From the NCBI RefSeq assembly GCF_019703515.2, contig NC_059368.1, positions 35,242,735 to 35,306,734 of the forward strand: a stretch of 64,000 nucleotides of DNA, given 5' to 3'. The translations under genes and the position numbers were made by a program. Below are positions 49,878-62,194 of the stretch, one piece after another; position 1 is the first letter of the stretch; each line of letters opens with the position of its first letter. This stretch comes from Myxocyprinus asiaticus (lineage: Eukaryota; Chordata; Actinopteri; Cypriniformes; Catostomidae). The notes beneath the pieces are model-generated. The model made no database searches. It saw nothing but the letters and a program-made list of their open reading frames with translations, and had not been told where the DNA came from.

Positions 49878-50740
49878 TCAGGAGTCAGCAGTTCCTGGAA
49901 TTTCTGTGTAAACTTTCAGCAAATTGACTACTTGTGGACATCCAGGTGGACTTGACTGACACAACGGTGGTTGAACACAAATGAACTTCTCTTGGGTGGG
50001 TTTGGACTTTAAATTCTTGCACATCTTGTCCCAGAGCAGGCGAGGCACTGGGGGACTGAGGATGATAAAGACCCAGGGGTCAATGATGGGGTTAGCCGAT
50101 AAGAGAAGAAGGGCTATAAGATCCTTTTTATGACTTTCAAGGTTGAAGATGGTATGAATGTATACTTGAATCTATGGAGACAAAAACACAGTGTAAAAAT
50201 ACATGCTGTTGTGTTGTCATATAAATATTTAATGTTCTGCAAACACTGAAAAAGTGGTAATCTGCATTTGTTACTTTATGGAGCTGTTTTTACCTGATGC
50301 AAAATTATTTAAACCCTTAAAATTTGTTTTGTTGGTGTAATCTAATGAATTTAGATTTATTTAGTGATGTTAAATCATATATTAGACATGAATAAAACCA
50401 GTTAATGTAGATGTTACCAAATGGCACAAGTTTTAGGTTAACGTTTGCTGTGCATTTCAAGTGTAAACCCTAATGTTATCATTATGGGAAAAATCAGAAA
50501 AATGATTACTTAGTTGAAATGTCAAGTGTAGGGCTCATAACTTAAATATCTACAGTACGTATGTTCCTCAAACTTATTTTTCTTAAAAATCCATAGACTT
50601 AAGATTTTAAGTGTTAATAACTCAAAAGATTGAGTACAAAATTGAGGCTATGGGGAACACCTACCAGCGTTCCCTCTAATTTTTGTTGTTGCTGAGCAAA
50701 TCCTATTTCTGTTGGGGGGAACCTTTGGCCACCTGAGCAG

Positions 50741-50815
<75 letters not shown>

Positions 50816-52410
50816 AACATTTTTGTTGGTACCAATACCAGTGAAATTTCACAATTCTTGATTTTTGAAATTTCAAAACCACAGTAAAAAACATATAGGC
50901 TAATATGCTATTAAATATACTTGGATTCACACAGACTCCAGTTGAAACACTGAGCATGCATTTAGCTCTAATAGACCTTATTCACACTAATGCCATTTTT
51001 AATGGGAATGACAACAAGCCTGTGAGGGATAGACTTAACATCTCATCAATAGCACGAATGGTCTAAAGCTGTATTAAGCTACTAGATCACATCTTATTTT
51101 CCACAACTCATATTGTCTGGAGTACTTTGTATACTGAATGTTCTTGGACAGATATTTTATCAATGCTTTATTCCGTGGAATGATCCAAAAACACTTTAAG
51201 CCCAAGTCTATACATCTACCCATCACAGCCTTGTTGTCATTCCCATTAAAAATCAGAGATGGCGCTAGCGTGAATAAGGTCTATACAAGATATCTCTAGG
51301 AATTCCCACATTTTGAGTCTGCGCTCAGTGTGTGTATGTTTTTTCCATCTCCAATGGAGTAATATCAAAAGTGTGCGGCTGCGCATGCGCGCAGCTTAGA
51401 GGGAACAGTGATACCCACATTGCCTTGCGCTTTAAATATACAATTACATTTCCTTGGTCAAAGTGAACTTAATATAGTTGTTACTTAAATAGCTGTTATT
51501 AAGAATTCAAAGAGATTTTAGCTCTTTTGTAGAATTATTTATGTTGTTTTGTTGCAAATAGTTGTTTCGTATGATGTCACCATTAGGGTGCTCTGTGTCC
51601 CCCTTGGTCAAGTTGGACCCTGATAACTCTATCTAAAGCCCAAAGTATACTTAAGCCAGATGCAAATGCTAGGCATACGCATACAAGACGCGTGACACAC
51701 ATTTCGTCACCAACAGAGCTCTCGAGCACTGAACGTGTGTGGCCCAATTTTTCTAACCGCGTGTACTTTGATCACAGGATGCACATACGCCTTGAATTAT
51801 TTGTACTAATTAGTGGGTCCACAAGGAGGCAAAATTCGCAACTGAGCCGTCACTTTCACAAAGCATTAAAAGAAGATGAAATCTGCGCTAAACAACAGAA
51901 GACGAAGGTGAAAACAACAACAGTGGATGTTAAACATCAGTGTTGCACGTGTGTTTGAGGAGGTAAGGAGATACCTCACTGTATTTGTATAACTTAAGTC
52001 TGAGGAATACAAAGACATCGTTATGGGTCTAAACTCCTCAAGAGAAATAGTCCAACATCTCATAGCAGTCGTAGCATGCTTGAAGTGTACTTTGAAAGGC
52101 TGGCGCAGAGGCGGACTGGCCACCGGAAGAACCAGAACTTTTCCCAGTAGGCCGGCTGCGAAACAGGGTCACAATATGCCAAAGTGGGTCACGATATGAT
52201 GAAGGGACAGCGAAACGCATTGCCACAACCCCCCCACTCCCTGATCGACAACTTGACATCATGGCCGATTTTTGTTCCCAGTCCAAGGCTGCCCCTTGGA
52301 TAGGGTTCGCTAAGCATTCCTATCAAAACCGAAGTATACTTTGGGCTTTAGTCCTCCTTGTGCATGTGGAACTTAAGTACAGGTGCCTATGCATTTCTGT
52401 GTAGAATAAA

Positions 52411-52492
<82 letters not shown>

Positions 52493-55400
52493 CTTTATTT
52501 AAGCTGTGATATTGTATGAATTAAAATTATTGAGTAGAACCAACAACATTTAAAAAGCAAATCTGAGTTAAGTCTACTTGCATCTAGTTACCTTATCTTG
52601 AATAGTTAAATTCATTCTACATAATCACCAAGTTAAGTGAACTTAATTACACATGTTTTGAAGACGCCATTACTCATTTCAATTGAGGGAACAAGTTTAC
52701 ATAATCAATTGAGCAACTTATTAGGGTTTTCAGTGTGTGTATTACCATAAAACACTTTAGTACAGTGTGATCATTTCTAGTAGGTGCTTGAAATACATTT
52801 CTTAATTCTTACTATTGTAATTAATAATATTTTTGCTTAGTACAGTGGCCCCTAAAAGTATTTGGACAAACCTATCATTACATTTATTGCATTACATAAC
52901 AAAATTTCAATGGGCATCTGCAAACAAGTGATGCTAGAGCTTTTCTAAGCCATCTTTGTGAAGACTTTAACCAACTGGTCCCAAGGTTATTTTTAATGAA
53001 TGTATAAAGTCACTAACCCTCAAGTTTACACAGTTGCTATTGCAGAGTACATTAATTTGAGTAGTCTTTAAATGGATAGTTCAACCCAAAAATGAAATGC
53101 CATCACAGAAGTGGTTGACTTTCTTTCTACAGCAGAACACAAATTATGATTTTTAGAAGAATATTTCAGCTCTGTAGGTCCATACAATGCAAGTGAATTG
53201 GTGCCAAAATGTTGACATGCCGAAAAGCACATAAAGGCAGCATGAAAGTAATTTGTCCATTTTTGCTAGAAATTCTTCTCCCTGCCCAGTAGGGGGAGAT
53301 ATGTATGAAGATGTGAATCACCAAAAACACAAGAAGAAGAATGAGAAAGTTAAAGTGGAGATTGACTGAGCAGGGAGGAGAATTAATAGTAAAAAAAAAA
53401 AAAAAAAAGACTTAAATATTAATTTGTTTTTCACCCACACCTACTGTATCATATCGCTTCTGAAGATATGGATTTAATGACTGGAGTCATATGGATTACT
53501 TTTATGCTGATTTATGTGATTGTTGGAGCTTCAAAATTTTGGCACCCATTCACTTGCATTGTATGGACCAAAAGAGCTGAGAAATTCTTCTAATAAATCT
53601 TCATTTTAGTTCAGCAGATGAAAGAAAGTCATACACATCTGGGATGGCATAAGAATGAGTAAATGATGAGATCATTTTCATTTTTGGGTGAACTATTCCT
53701 TTAACAAAATAAAGTTTTATTAATTTAATTTAGTTAAAAATTACACAATTCAGTGTAACAGAATTTTATTATGAAATGTGTACATTTTAAAAATAGGCTA
53801 AAATATTTTGTATGGACATGATCCACTAGTGTGACAAACAATGTTCTATATCTTTATGTCTAATCTTCGTTTAAAACAGTATATCTATTGTTTTATTGAT
53901 TTTAAACCTAACAGGCGACTTTACGTGAAATGTGTTGCTTCAAAGTGAGTGTTTGCTATATTCAGGGTTTGGAGGGTTACTTTTGAAATGTATTCCACTA
54001 CAGATTACAGAATAAATGCTGTAAAATGTCATTTATAATGCATTCCATTAGATTACTCTAGGTCAGTAACGTATTCTAAATACTTTGGATTACTCCTACA
54101 GCACTGGTAGATTTTTTCACTTGTTTTGACTATAAAAACTCTGCCAGTACAGTAAGACAAAATACACATGTTAAAAATACATTCCCTGAAAAACCTAAAT
54201 ATCTTATGCAGTGTTGTTTCTAAAACAAGATAAATCAAATTGATCTTGTTTTAAGGATTTTTAGATATTTTTACAGGAAAACAATACAAAAATTATTATC
54301 AAGAATATGATTTTTGCCCTAATATCAAAGGTCTTACTAGAAAAATAGAAATTATGATCTAACGTGAATTTTCTTGATAATAAAATATGATTGTGCCTGG
54401 TAACATGGCTAGAAATAGCATTTTAGCTTAGTGTAAATCTGACAATTTACACAAGGTTTATTTTTATTTCTTCTGCTGCAAACTTACTTCAAACTTACTT
54501 CTCTGTCTGCTCGTATGAATGTAACACATCATAAGAAAGTGTTTCACCGCTGTTCAAACGTTCTTTGGATCGCATCATTTATATGTATAAATGTTTTCCA
54601 TCTGAAAGGACTAAATATTAAATGAAACAAATTACATTAAAATGCAAAGTAATCTCTTCAGTAATCAAAATACTTTTTGAATGTAACTGTATACTAATTA
54701 CCAATGATTTAAATTGTAACTGTAGTGGAATACAGTTACTTATTTTTTGTATTTTAAATATGTAATCTCTTTATATGTATTTCCTTACTCCCCAACCCTG
54801 AGGCTATATTTAACATAAATGTCACTTGTTTTGATAGCTTGTTATCTAATGCAATGCATACATTTATTTTATTTTTTTTTAGTGTGGCTTAAGTGCCAAA
54901 ACATATTTGGGGGCTATATGCGTCTATAGCTAATGTACCCTAAAGTGTTACATAGAACATATAGAAACAGGAAACTGCTTCACATTCTTAGCTATTATAA
55001 GTGACAGTTTGATGCGTAAAAAAAGAAAAATAAAAAATAAAAAAACCCATGTCTGACAGAAATCAACAGTGCGAAAAGACCTTACCACAAGAGGAAGGGA
55101 GCAAATGACGAAGGCGACTGTCATGAACCCGAGCAGCACCAGATGTTCTACCTCTTTCGTGATGGACCGATGCTTTCTGTGTCCCCGGGTAGAGCTCCAG
55201 TTCGCTTTGTGTCTTCGATACATGAGTAAAAGATGATAGATGACAGACGCGTTGCACAAAACCGTACATACGATCATGGCCAGCAAACAAGACGCATAGA
55301 TTATATTGAACACTTTGTGTTCGCGCTCATCAAGGTCCATGTCAATGAAGCACCACGTCCCCGGGCAATGCTGAACGTACTTCCCAAACCCGAGGAAAGG

Positions 55401-55871
55401 TGTGACACAGAAAAGAACGCCAACCAGGTATATGAGGGTGACGGCGATGTACCCGCACCGTTTGGTCAAGCGCTTCTCGTAAAAGTAGGGATGCCCTATG
55501 GACAGCCAGCGCTCCACAGCCATGGAGAGAAGAATGGCCAGAGTCACCAGGCTGAAAAATGTCATCGCATAACCGAAGTGCTCACAGACCGATCGGTTTC
55601 CGCTCATCCCGAGCAACGACTCGTTCCTCAAATACGCGGTAATCACCAGGGGACTGACGGAGAAAGTTCCCAGCAAGTCTGTAATGATCAACGATGTGAC
55701 GAGGACTTGGAACAGGGATGCGGTTTGCTTCCTCCGCCGTATTTCCAAGAGTATTAAGGCGACTACATTCCCAAGGACACCGGCTGAAAACATGATCGCA
55801 GATGTTGTGGGAGATCCGTAAGAGACGTTTAGGCGCCCATGGCAACTGTAGTTTTTCGGGTGTGACGCCAT
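49878..55871 (-). CDS. ptger2: Prostaglandin E2 receptor EP2 subtype (two exons)
   Basis: EP2 is a Gs-coupled plasma-membrane receptor that raises cAMP on binding PGE2. Exon 1 is 55871-55086 and exon 2 is 50171-49878, joined in phase 0 across a 4.9-kb GT-AG intron placed after TM6, where prostanoid receptor genes usually have it. Product: 359 residues (human EP2 358). Two N-glycosylation sites (NYS, NVS) precede TM1 (about 24-43, MFSAGVLGNVVALILL). C96 and C169 can form the TM3-ECL2 disulfide; ECL2 has the family motif YVQHCPGTWCFI. TM3 ends VERWLSIGHPYFY; TM6 is near 244-262; TM7 has NPIIDPWVF. One oddity: the TM7 arginine (human R302) aligns to leucine 284. Which fish paralogue (a, b or like) cannot be decided here. 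The intron is full of transposons. Confidence 0.9.
50743..50812. repeat. (TA)n microsatellite
   Basis: About 70 bases of alternating TA inside the hAT-like element. Confidence 0.95.
50971..51284. mobile_element. MITE nested in the hAT-like element
   Basis: The ends ATAGACCTTATTCACACTAA and its complement (CTAGCGTGAATAAGGTCTAT) bound about 310 bases. The arms stay complementary inward (TTTTTAATGGGAATGACAAC against GTTGTCATTCCCATTAAAAA). Confidence 0.8.
51633..52351. mobile_element. Non-autonomous DNA element with CTAAAGCCCAAAGTATACTT ends
   Basis: The left end CTAAAGCCCAAAGTATACTT is mirrored on the right by AAGTATACTTTGGGCTTTAG. An inner CTTGAAGTGTACTTTG motif near 52080 may be a subterminal repeat. 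The interior has no recognisable transposase. It lies in the ptger2 intron. Confidence 0.75.
52408..52490. repeat. Poly-A followed by (TA)n
   Basis: About 20 A bases and then about 60 bases of TA. Confidence 0.95.
52841..52990. mobile_element. Truncated Tc1-like element
   Basis: It begins CAGTGGCCCCTAAAAGTATT after a TA, a terminal repeat typical of fish Tc1-like elements, and continues with GCATTACATAACAAAATTTC. Only one end is seen. Confidence 0.6.
53068..53704. mobile_element. Palindromic MITE copy in the ptger2 intron
   Basis: The ends are TTAAATGGATAGTTCAACCC and GGGTGAACTATTCCTTTAA. The arms are complementary around a purine-rich centre (53325-53410). Same family as 33277-34184. Confidence 0.75.
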
Positions 55872-56495
55872 AAAAAACTTTGTTTTTTATTTTATTTTCT
55901 GTAATTATCCACCCTAGGATAATTCCATGCTATTAGAAGTCTGTTTGATAAGGCAACGAATATCTCATTGCAGAGAGGAATGAGGATCCATACTTATTGT
56001 GAAGTGGAACTTTTACGCACAATCCATGACTTTCAAATGAGAAGGGCAACGACCACAACCAATAAGGTGGAGTTTTGGTAGAGCATGCTCTCTGATGCGC
56101 ACAGCTAATGACTCACTACAACTTACAAACATATTAATCAAATGCATTTTGATCAAATCATTTAAAAGGTGATTTGTATTTGTATTTATTTATTTTTTAC
56201 ATTAAATGCAAATTTTTAATCCAATGTGTTTTTAATCTATAATATAGTAAGTAAAATGTAAATTAAATAATAATTATAGGTCAAATAATACAATAAAAGC
56301 TAAATCAAATAGCAAAAATTCATTATAAATAATTAAAAATAATAATTAATAACAGTAAAATAATAGCACACATAAAACAGCATTAATAGCAATATAACTG
56401 TATGTTAGAAGTTAGTGCTTTTTAATACATTCAATTTAATCATTCTGAATAAAACTAAAATTAAGTCACTTTGGATAAAAGCGTCTGCCAAATGC

Positions 56496-56498
<3 letters not shown>
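55872..56498. other. Upstream region of ptger2
   Basis: The first 200 bases upstream of the start codon should hold the 5' UTR and promoter; no TATA box or named element can be supported. Beyond about 56130 the DNA is very AT-rich. Near 56461-56495 the phrase TCACTTTGGATAAAAGCGTC and TGCCAAATG is a common 3' tail of fish retroposons. Confidence 0.4.

Positions 56499-56569
<71 letters not shown>
56499..56569. repeat. (TA)n microsatellite
   Basis: About 70 bases of alternating TA following a retroposon-like tail. Confidence 0.95.
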
Positions 56570-56573
<4 letters not shown>

Positions 56574-56631
56574 TTGTTTGAAAAGAAATAATAACAGAAG
56601 GTTGTTTTGATTAAAATTCAGCTTTTAAAAA

Positions 56632-57370
56632 AAGGTGTAGAGGGAGCCTTTTACCCCACACTTGGGGTAAAAGGCTTCTAGGGGGTATAAAGTGATATAG
56701 TGTAGATATAGGGGCAATATTTATAGTGCAAAATTTGTCAAATAATGCAAATAATTTTGACAGCAAGAATAATAAAATAACTACTTCAGAAAAGGGTGCA
56801 CCATTTCCTGTTCATTTCCAACACATTTGGCATTTCATAACATCTTATTTTATAAACAAATTAATCTCCATTGTGATTGGATCAGTCAGTGTGAGCCCAC
56901 TTTAAAAAAATTTCAGAACAAATCTATTCCGTCCACTTTAGAAAAACAATGTTTAAAATGAGCCTTTAGCCCCTGCAACAGGGAGGCTTTTTACCACAAA
57001 TACTATCCTTTCACTTATTGGAAAAACTTTTGCATTTTTTTTACCTTAAAAGTGCAAATGATAAAAAAGTATTTTGTCTCAAAATAAATGTGTGAATTTC
57101 AGGGATTTACATTAGCTACATACATTTTCAACATTTTAAAAAATAGAATTTTTTTTTTAGATCAAATTGCCTCAAAATCAAACTTTATACACCACACACA
57201 AAGATCTTGTGGATCAGGAAAAAATTGCAGTGCATAGTGACAAACAGGTGTTTAGGAAAGTATTGTGGTAGTTTTTGTTGCTGTTTAGTGTTTTGTGAGA
57301 AAATAAATCAATGGAGCCTTTTACCCCGTGGCCCGCGGAGCCTTATCCCCATTGTAGGTTGTAGGCTTTA
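56632..57370. repeat. Repeat with palindromic GAGCCTTTTACCCC motifs
   Basis: GAGCCTTTTACCCC near 56645 is followed by its complement GGGGTAAAAGGCTT near 56665, giving a short hairpin. GAGCCTTTTACCCCGTGGCC recurs near 57315 and related GAGCCTTTAGCCCC near 56960. The interior is AT-rich and has no frame. I do not recognise the family. Confidence 0.45.
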
Positions 57371-57711
57371 GACCCTAATGGGTATGAAATCTGTTTGATA
57401 TCTTAAAGGCATCATGATGATAATACTAAGAAGCAAATGAGCCTTACCATTTGATGAACTCTATTAAACTTAATTCAGCTATAAGAACATTGTACTTTCT
57501 TCTATATTTCATGAGCACACAAATCATTACATACATTACTTTAAATGAATTTGAATGAAATGAATTAAAATACAATATTTACCCTTTTTGGCACAAACAG
57601 ATATTTCCAAACTTGTATTAAAACTGTAAATACAAAACTGCTCATAGAGTACACTTTCAAAGATCATCACAATATTATTGCCACTGAAATTCATTCCACC
57701 ATCTAAGCACT
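57371..57711. other. AT-rich intergenic DNA
   Basis: Nothing recognisable is seen. Confidence 0.35.
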
Positions 57712-58120
57712 TTAAGGGATAGTTCACCAAAAATGAAAGTTCTCTCATTGTTTACTCACCCTCATGCTGTCCCAGATGTGTATGACTTTCTTTATTCTTC
57801 AGAACACAAATTATGATTTTTAGAAGAATATCTCAGCTCTGTAGGTCCATACAATGCAAATGAATGGGTGCCAACATGTTGACGCTCCAAAAAGCTCATA
57901 AAAGCACCAACGAAGTAGTTCATATGACTCCAGTGTTTTAATCCATATTTTCAGAAGTGATATGATAGGTGTGGGTGAGAAACAGATCAATATTTAAATC
58001 CTTTTTTGCTTGAAATTCTTTTTCCCTGCCCTGTAGGGGTCGCCTACATGAAGAATGTGAATCACCAAAAACACAAGAAGAAGAATGTTAAAGTGAAAGT
58101 TAAATTGGAGATTGACTGAG
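57712..58120. mobile_element. Palindromic MITE, one arm only
   Basis: It starts TTAAGGGATAGTTCACC and follows the left-arm text of the family (TCACCCTCATGCTGTCCCAG, GTCCATACAATGCAAATGAA). It then passes into L1 sequence near 58130 without the right arm. Confidence 0.65.
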
Positions 58121-58139
58121 CAGGGAGGAGGTGTGTAAG

Positions 58140-59330
58140 ACGGAGCTCCCAAAAAACCCTTCTAAAACTTCTAAGATGTTTTATATCACGTAAAATATTT
58201 TCTTTACTGCGAGACATTCACAAAATGTCGGATAGCTTCTTGAACATGCCGATTTCTAAGAAAACGGACGATTAAAAAAGATGGAAATCTGGCATTGCTA
58301 GATCCGCCACATTGGTTTCACGTAGAAATGAAGAGGGTCTTTATGAGAATACAGAATCTAATTGATGGGTATCTGAACAAGATCACAGATTCCATGGATA
58401 AAATTGACAAGAACAGCAATCATTGAAGCTAAAGATGGTGGAGGTTGAAACTAGACAGACAGATTTTGAAACCGTGGTAGTAGACCTCCAACGAAGACGA
58501 AATTAAACAACTGAGAGGCAAGATAGATGAACTAGAAAATCATTCGCTGTGCCAAAATCTGCATCTTGTCAGATTTCCAGAAGGAGTGGAGGGCAAAAAC
58601 CCCGTAGCTTTTTTATAGGAATTGCTGCCTAAAATCCTAGGAAGGGATGATGAAGTATACGAAATTGAAAGAGCTCATCGTAACCTGCAGCAGCGACCAG
58701 CTGAGAACGGCAAGCCACGAGTTATCGTGATGTGTTTGCTCAAGTACGAGGACACAGTTAAAACCCTTAATGCTGCAAGAGAAAAGAGCCAGCTCGCCTA
58801 AAGCATCTCTACCATAATGATATTCCGTGATATGTCATCAACATTGTTCAGAAAAAGGCAAAAATTCACTGTGCTCAGGAGACAACTTCGTGACAACAAT
58901 GTCACCTACACTATGCAACACCCTGCGATACTCAAGATCCATCCTCCAGAGGGACAAAGGTCTTTCAGCTTACTGTACCTTTGACAGCATCATCCAAACA
59001 TTGTTGCGTCTTAAAATGTTCTAAATGGAGGACACTAGCTTGGATATATTATGATACATCTAAGAACTCTGATTATCTTCAGGAACTTCTGAAGGAGGTT
59101 AACTGGCTGATGGTCTAAGACTGTACATTATCGTTCTCGGGATGAGTGAATGCTCGACTGACTATTACGTTTATAATATGGTGAATGCATTGAGAATGAG
59201 TTGCACCATGTGTTATGATTCAAATGTGATGCAGTTTTTTTTCCCTCATTCATCACAGTTTGGCCTATTTAAGTGTTATCATTGTTGAAACTGTCGCCTG
59301 ATGTGAAGACTGGCTGGACTCAAATACTCA
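58140..59330 (+). mobile_element. L1-like LINE fragment with ORF1 remnant
   Basis: Plus-strand pieces read KIDELENHSLCQNLHLVRF (end of a coiled coil entering an RRM-like domain), then RDDEVYEIERAHRNLQQRP, RVIVMCLLKYEDTVKTL and LRRQLRDNNVTYTMQHPAIL, in the order of an L1 ORF1 protein. Stops and frame changes are frequent. No endonuclease or reverse transcriptase follows before about 59330. Confidence 0.7.
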
Positions 59331-59984
59331 CGCTGGGAAATATACATCTGTTATGGGGGGTATGAGGCTGAGTGGGAAGTGGACCCAAACAGGTAGGTGA
59401 TAATTAACAAAAGTCTTTATTGAAGAATAAACACAGGAAAAGGAATGGCAAGCAGCAAAAAACAGCAACCAGTCCAGGACTGATCAGGGGAACCTAACAG
59501 GGCAGGAATGTCAGCCAACCAGCAGGGGGAAGGAGAGAGCAACTCAGAGATGCCACAGTGCAAGTCCCCTTCTTGTCTGGTAAAACAGTACGCATGGTAT
59601 GCATGCAAGTAGTATGAATAGACATACTTCATCCGGTAATGTGGGCTTTGGCCCGTGTCCCTAATGTATAACGTAAAAACAACAACCGCAAAAATAAGGA
59701 ACTCTGGTTTTATTAAACAAGCACCATTTAAGCACAAGGAACAACTTTCCAGGTATATATAGCTCTCACAGTTGAAAAGAGCCATCCCACTCGTGGTTCT
59801 CATCCGTTTTTTTAAATCCAGCATTTTGAACGTGACATGCCTCAGCTCCCTTGGCATTTGGGGATGGAATAGTGTCCAGTTGATCTGCACTTCAGAATCT
59901 AGCCGGAAATAGTAGATCATCCGGGTATTTCTCGCTTACTCTTTTATGAAAACTGAGGATTCTGACATTCTACTCCATTGGTAG
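59331..59984. other. Unassigned region with one open frame on the minus strand
   Basis: A 167-codon frame (59920-59417) is open, but shows no family I recognise, has a mixed composition, and lies between transposon fragments. The stretch at 59385-59440 (CAAAAGTCTTTATTGAAGAA) looks like the end of an LTR or LINE read in reverse. I do not call a gene. Confidence 0.3.
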
Positions 59985-60323
59985 GTATGGAAGCTCTGAA
60001 CCACACGGTGAAAAAAAAAAAAAAAATAAGAGTGAAAAAAATAAAAAATAAATAGTGTCTCAGTTCCTTCCTGAGCCTGAGAAAAAAACACATTTTTGAA
60101 GAGAGAACAAAACATTTTTTTGTAGAGTGAAAAAAACATTTTGAAGAGAGAAAAAACAAATTTTTGAAGAGAGAATTATTATTATTTTTTTTTTTTTGAA
60201 GACAGAAGAAAAAATTTTGGAAGAGAGAAAACAATTTAAGACTTGGGCTCAGGAAAGAACTGAGACTATTTTTTTTTTCACTCTTATTTTTTTTTTTTCC
60301 ACCGTGCAGTTCAGAGCTTCCGT
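59985..60323. mobile_element. Palindromic Tc1/mariner-type MITE with internal GAAGAGAGAA repeats
   Basis: The left arm TATGGAAGCTCTGAACCACA mirrors the right arm, which reads TACGGAAGCTCTGAACTGCA on the other strand. Complementarity continues through CACGGTG, a poly-A or poly-T tract, AATAAGAGTG and CTCAGTTCCTTCCTGAGCC. The loop has five or six copies of a TTTTGAAGAGAGAA unit. A TA sits at both borders. Confidence 0.75.
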
Positions 60324-60624
60324 AATATAGGAATAATACTCATAGTAAGAATAACTGATATTTGTTTTTATTAAGATGTTATTATGAATGGGCATATACA
60401 AGGAATATTTTATATATAGAAACTATACATGTAATAGAGTTACATTTTAAAAATGGGTGTGATACAGATACAAATAATACAGATACAGATAATTTTGCGA
60501 TAACAGCTACAGATACAAATACAGATAATGGCTGCGCTGCACACCCCTATCCATTGGTATACTGTTTTTGGTACACTTTATTAGTAACGAAATATGGATA
60601 TTCATATGCAGTGATATGGTACAC
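60324..60624. other. AT-rich spacer
   Basis: An ACAGATAC-type short repeat lies at 60465-60530. Nothing else is recognised. Confidence 0.4.
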
Positions 60625-62070
60625 TCACGTCATGTCAGAATTACCATAATTATGAGATACCGACTTGTAAAAAGCGCTCACATTTTCGTAGAACTCATAA
60701 TTACAAGTTATAAACTTGGAATTCTATGAAAGTGCTGACTTGATAGTCATGATGTCATGTAGAGTTCGGGTACTTAAGTTTGGACTCGGACCTGTAATGG
60801 ACTTGGACTTGTCACGGACTCTGATGCATTTTTACTCGGACTTGACTTGGACTTAAGCCTTTGGGACTCTGGATTTTTTTCTGAGTCCAGCCGAGTCCAT
60901 GACATTTGTGATGCAATGAAAAAAAAAAAATAAACAACAAAACAGAAATTAATGAACACATCTCTGTCTGCATGCAGCTGTATTAGCCCCTGAAGTCGTA
61001 GAGGTAGCCAGAGTTGTTTCACTGTGTTTAAGCAAACACGCACACACACATACTCACGTGCACAGGCACACTCATCAGTCAACCAATACGCTTGAATGTT
61101 ACTACAGAGACTACTGTAAAACATCAACTACCGAGGTGGCTGGCACGATGAAAACATCAAGGTGGGTAGGTCTATGTATCCAATGTAGGCCTAATAGAAA
61201 TGAAACAAGACAGTTTCACACGACATGGGACCTGACAACTGGTAAAATTGCATGTGGCATTTATGCAGCCAAGACGGTGCTCGCATCGTGCTAAAAACAG
61301 CATATTGAAATAAAAATACATAAAAATAGTATTGATATTGGATATTAAGTCTTTTTATGGGTAATGTATCTACACATGTAGGCTTCTGTAGTCTCTTATA
61401 GTCCACGCAGTGTTGTCAGCTTGAACTGGTTTATAATAGCTTGATGAATTAAATGTGTAACTTTTTTAAATAGTCAGTGGAAAAAAGCGTTATTGCTAAA
61501 GCAGTCAGCAACTCTAAACAGATAAACAGCACCTATTTATTATCGATTGACTATTTTCAAAGCATTGACGAGCTGCTTGAAATACATTATTTTACAGCAT
61601 TTGTCCACCATTCACAACATTCAACCATGCACAATAAAACATTAGGATATTTTGGGCAAATGTTTTGTTTATAATTTAATTATAGACTATAAAATAAATG
61701 TATTATTCGATGACAGAGTTTGTGTATGAAGCTAAACTTCATGTTACGAGTTGAATTTAGTTGGTTAATAAATTATATAGGTAGTGTTAAAGTCATGCAA
61801 GTGTAGTATCTCACTAGTTCAACAGAAAAAAAGATCTATTGCTGTTGTTTATTATGTATTTGTCTTGTTTTGGCTTCTTCTGTATTCTGTTTCTGACTTC
61901 ATTGCATGATGTCGTAGTAACAAATGCCGGACTCGGATGTAGTAACTTCCCAGGTGCACTTGAAAGCATAAAATATCCTGAGTTTCCTAACTGATAATTA
62001 TGACTTTGTAGTGGCATTCATGTGCACTCAACTTGTAAATACGATAATTCCGACATGACTTGAATGCACC
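60625..62070. mobile_element. Probable non-autonomous DNA element upstream of nid2 exons
   Basis: The left end reads ACTCACGTCATGTCAGAATT. The right end on the other strand reads ATTCAAGTCATGTCGGAATT, followed by TATCGTATTTACAAGT against TACCATAATTATGAG. An internal block at 60765-60905 is built from GACTTGGACT and GGACTCTG phrases. I find no transposase. Boundaries are approximate. Confidence 0.5.
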
Positions 62071-62131
62071 ATTAAATCAGTGAAATATATTCTGTGGGCA
62101 TAATGGGTAATGTAGTTTGTGTCTGACTCAG

Positions 62132-62194
62132 CTGTGACATCATCTTCACTACGAGAGTACATGGTATTGTCAGAAAATGGTGGATCTGAGACAA
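62132..62194 (+). pseudogene. nid2: Possible broken exon of the nidogen G2 domain
   Basis: After an acceptor-like GTCTGACTCAG the frame reads VTSSSLREYMVLSENGG. This is similar in order to the late part of the nidogen G2 beta-barrel, where other nidogens have VTSTSSRDYSL. The similarity stops at about 62194, where Tc1-like sequence begins. If correct, an insertion has cut the exon. The match is short and I hold it loosely. Confidence 0.3.

Larger units (their letters stand above)
50665..51410. mobile_element. hAT-like element in the ptger2 intron
   Basis: The ends are CAGCGTTCCCTCTAAT and, on the other strand, CACTGTTCCCTCTAAGCTGC. The flanking eight bases are ACACCTAC and ATACCCAC, matching at six positions, so a worn hAT target duplication is likely. 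It holds an AT microsatellite (50743-50812) and a nested MITE. Confidence 0.75.

Noticed and set aside
55233..55757. 174-codon open frame on the plus strand
   Set aside because: It is the antisense shadow of ptger2 exon 1, with no protein features of its own.
58827..59024. Small open frame on the plus strand
   Set aside because: It overlaps an L1 ORF1 remnant and reads in a different frame from the recognisable protein.
59417..59920. 167-codon open frame on the minus strand
   Set aside because: It has no recognisable domain and no start context, and it lies between transposon remnants.
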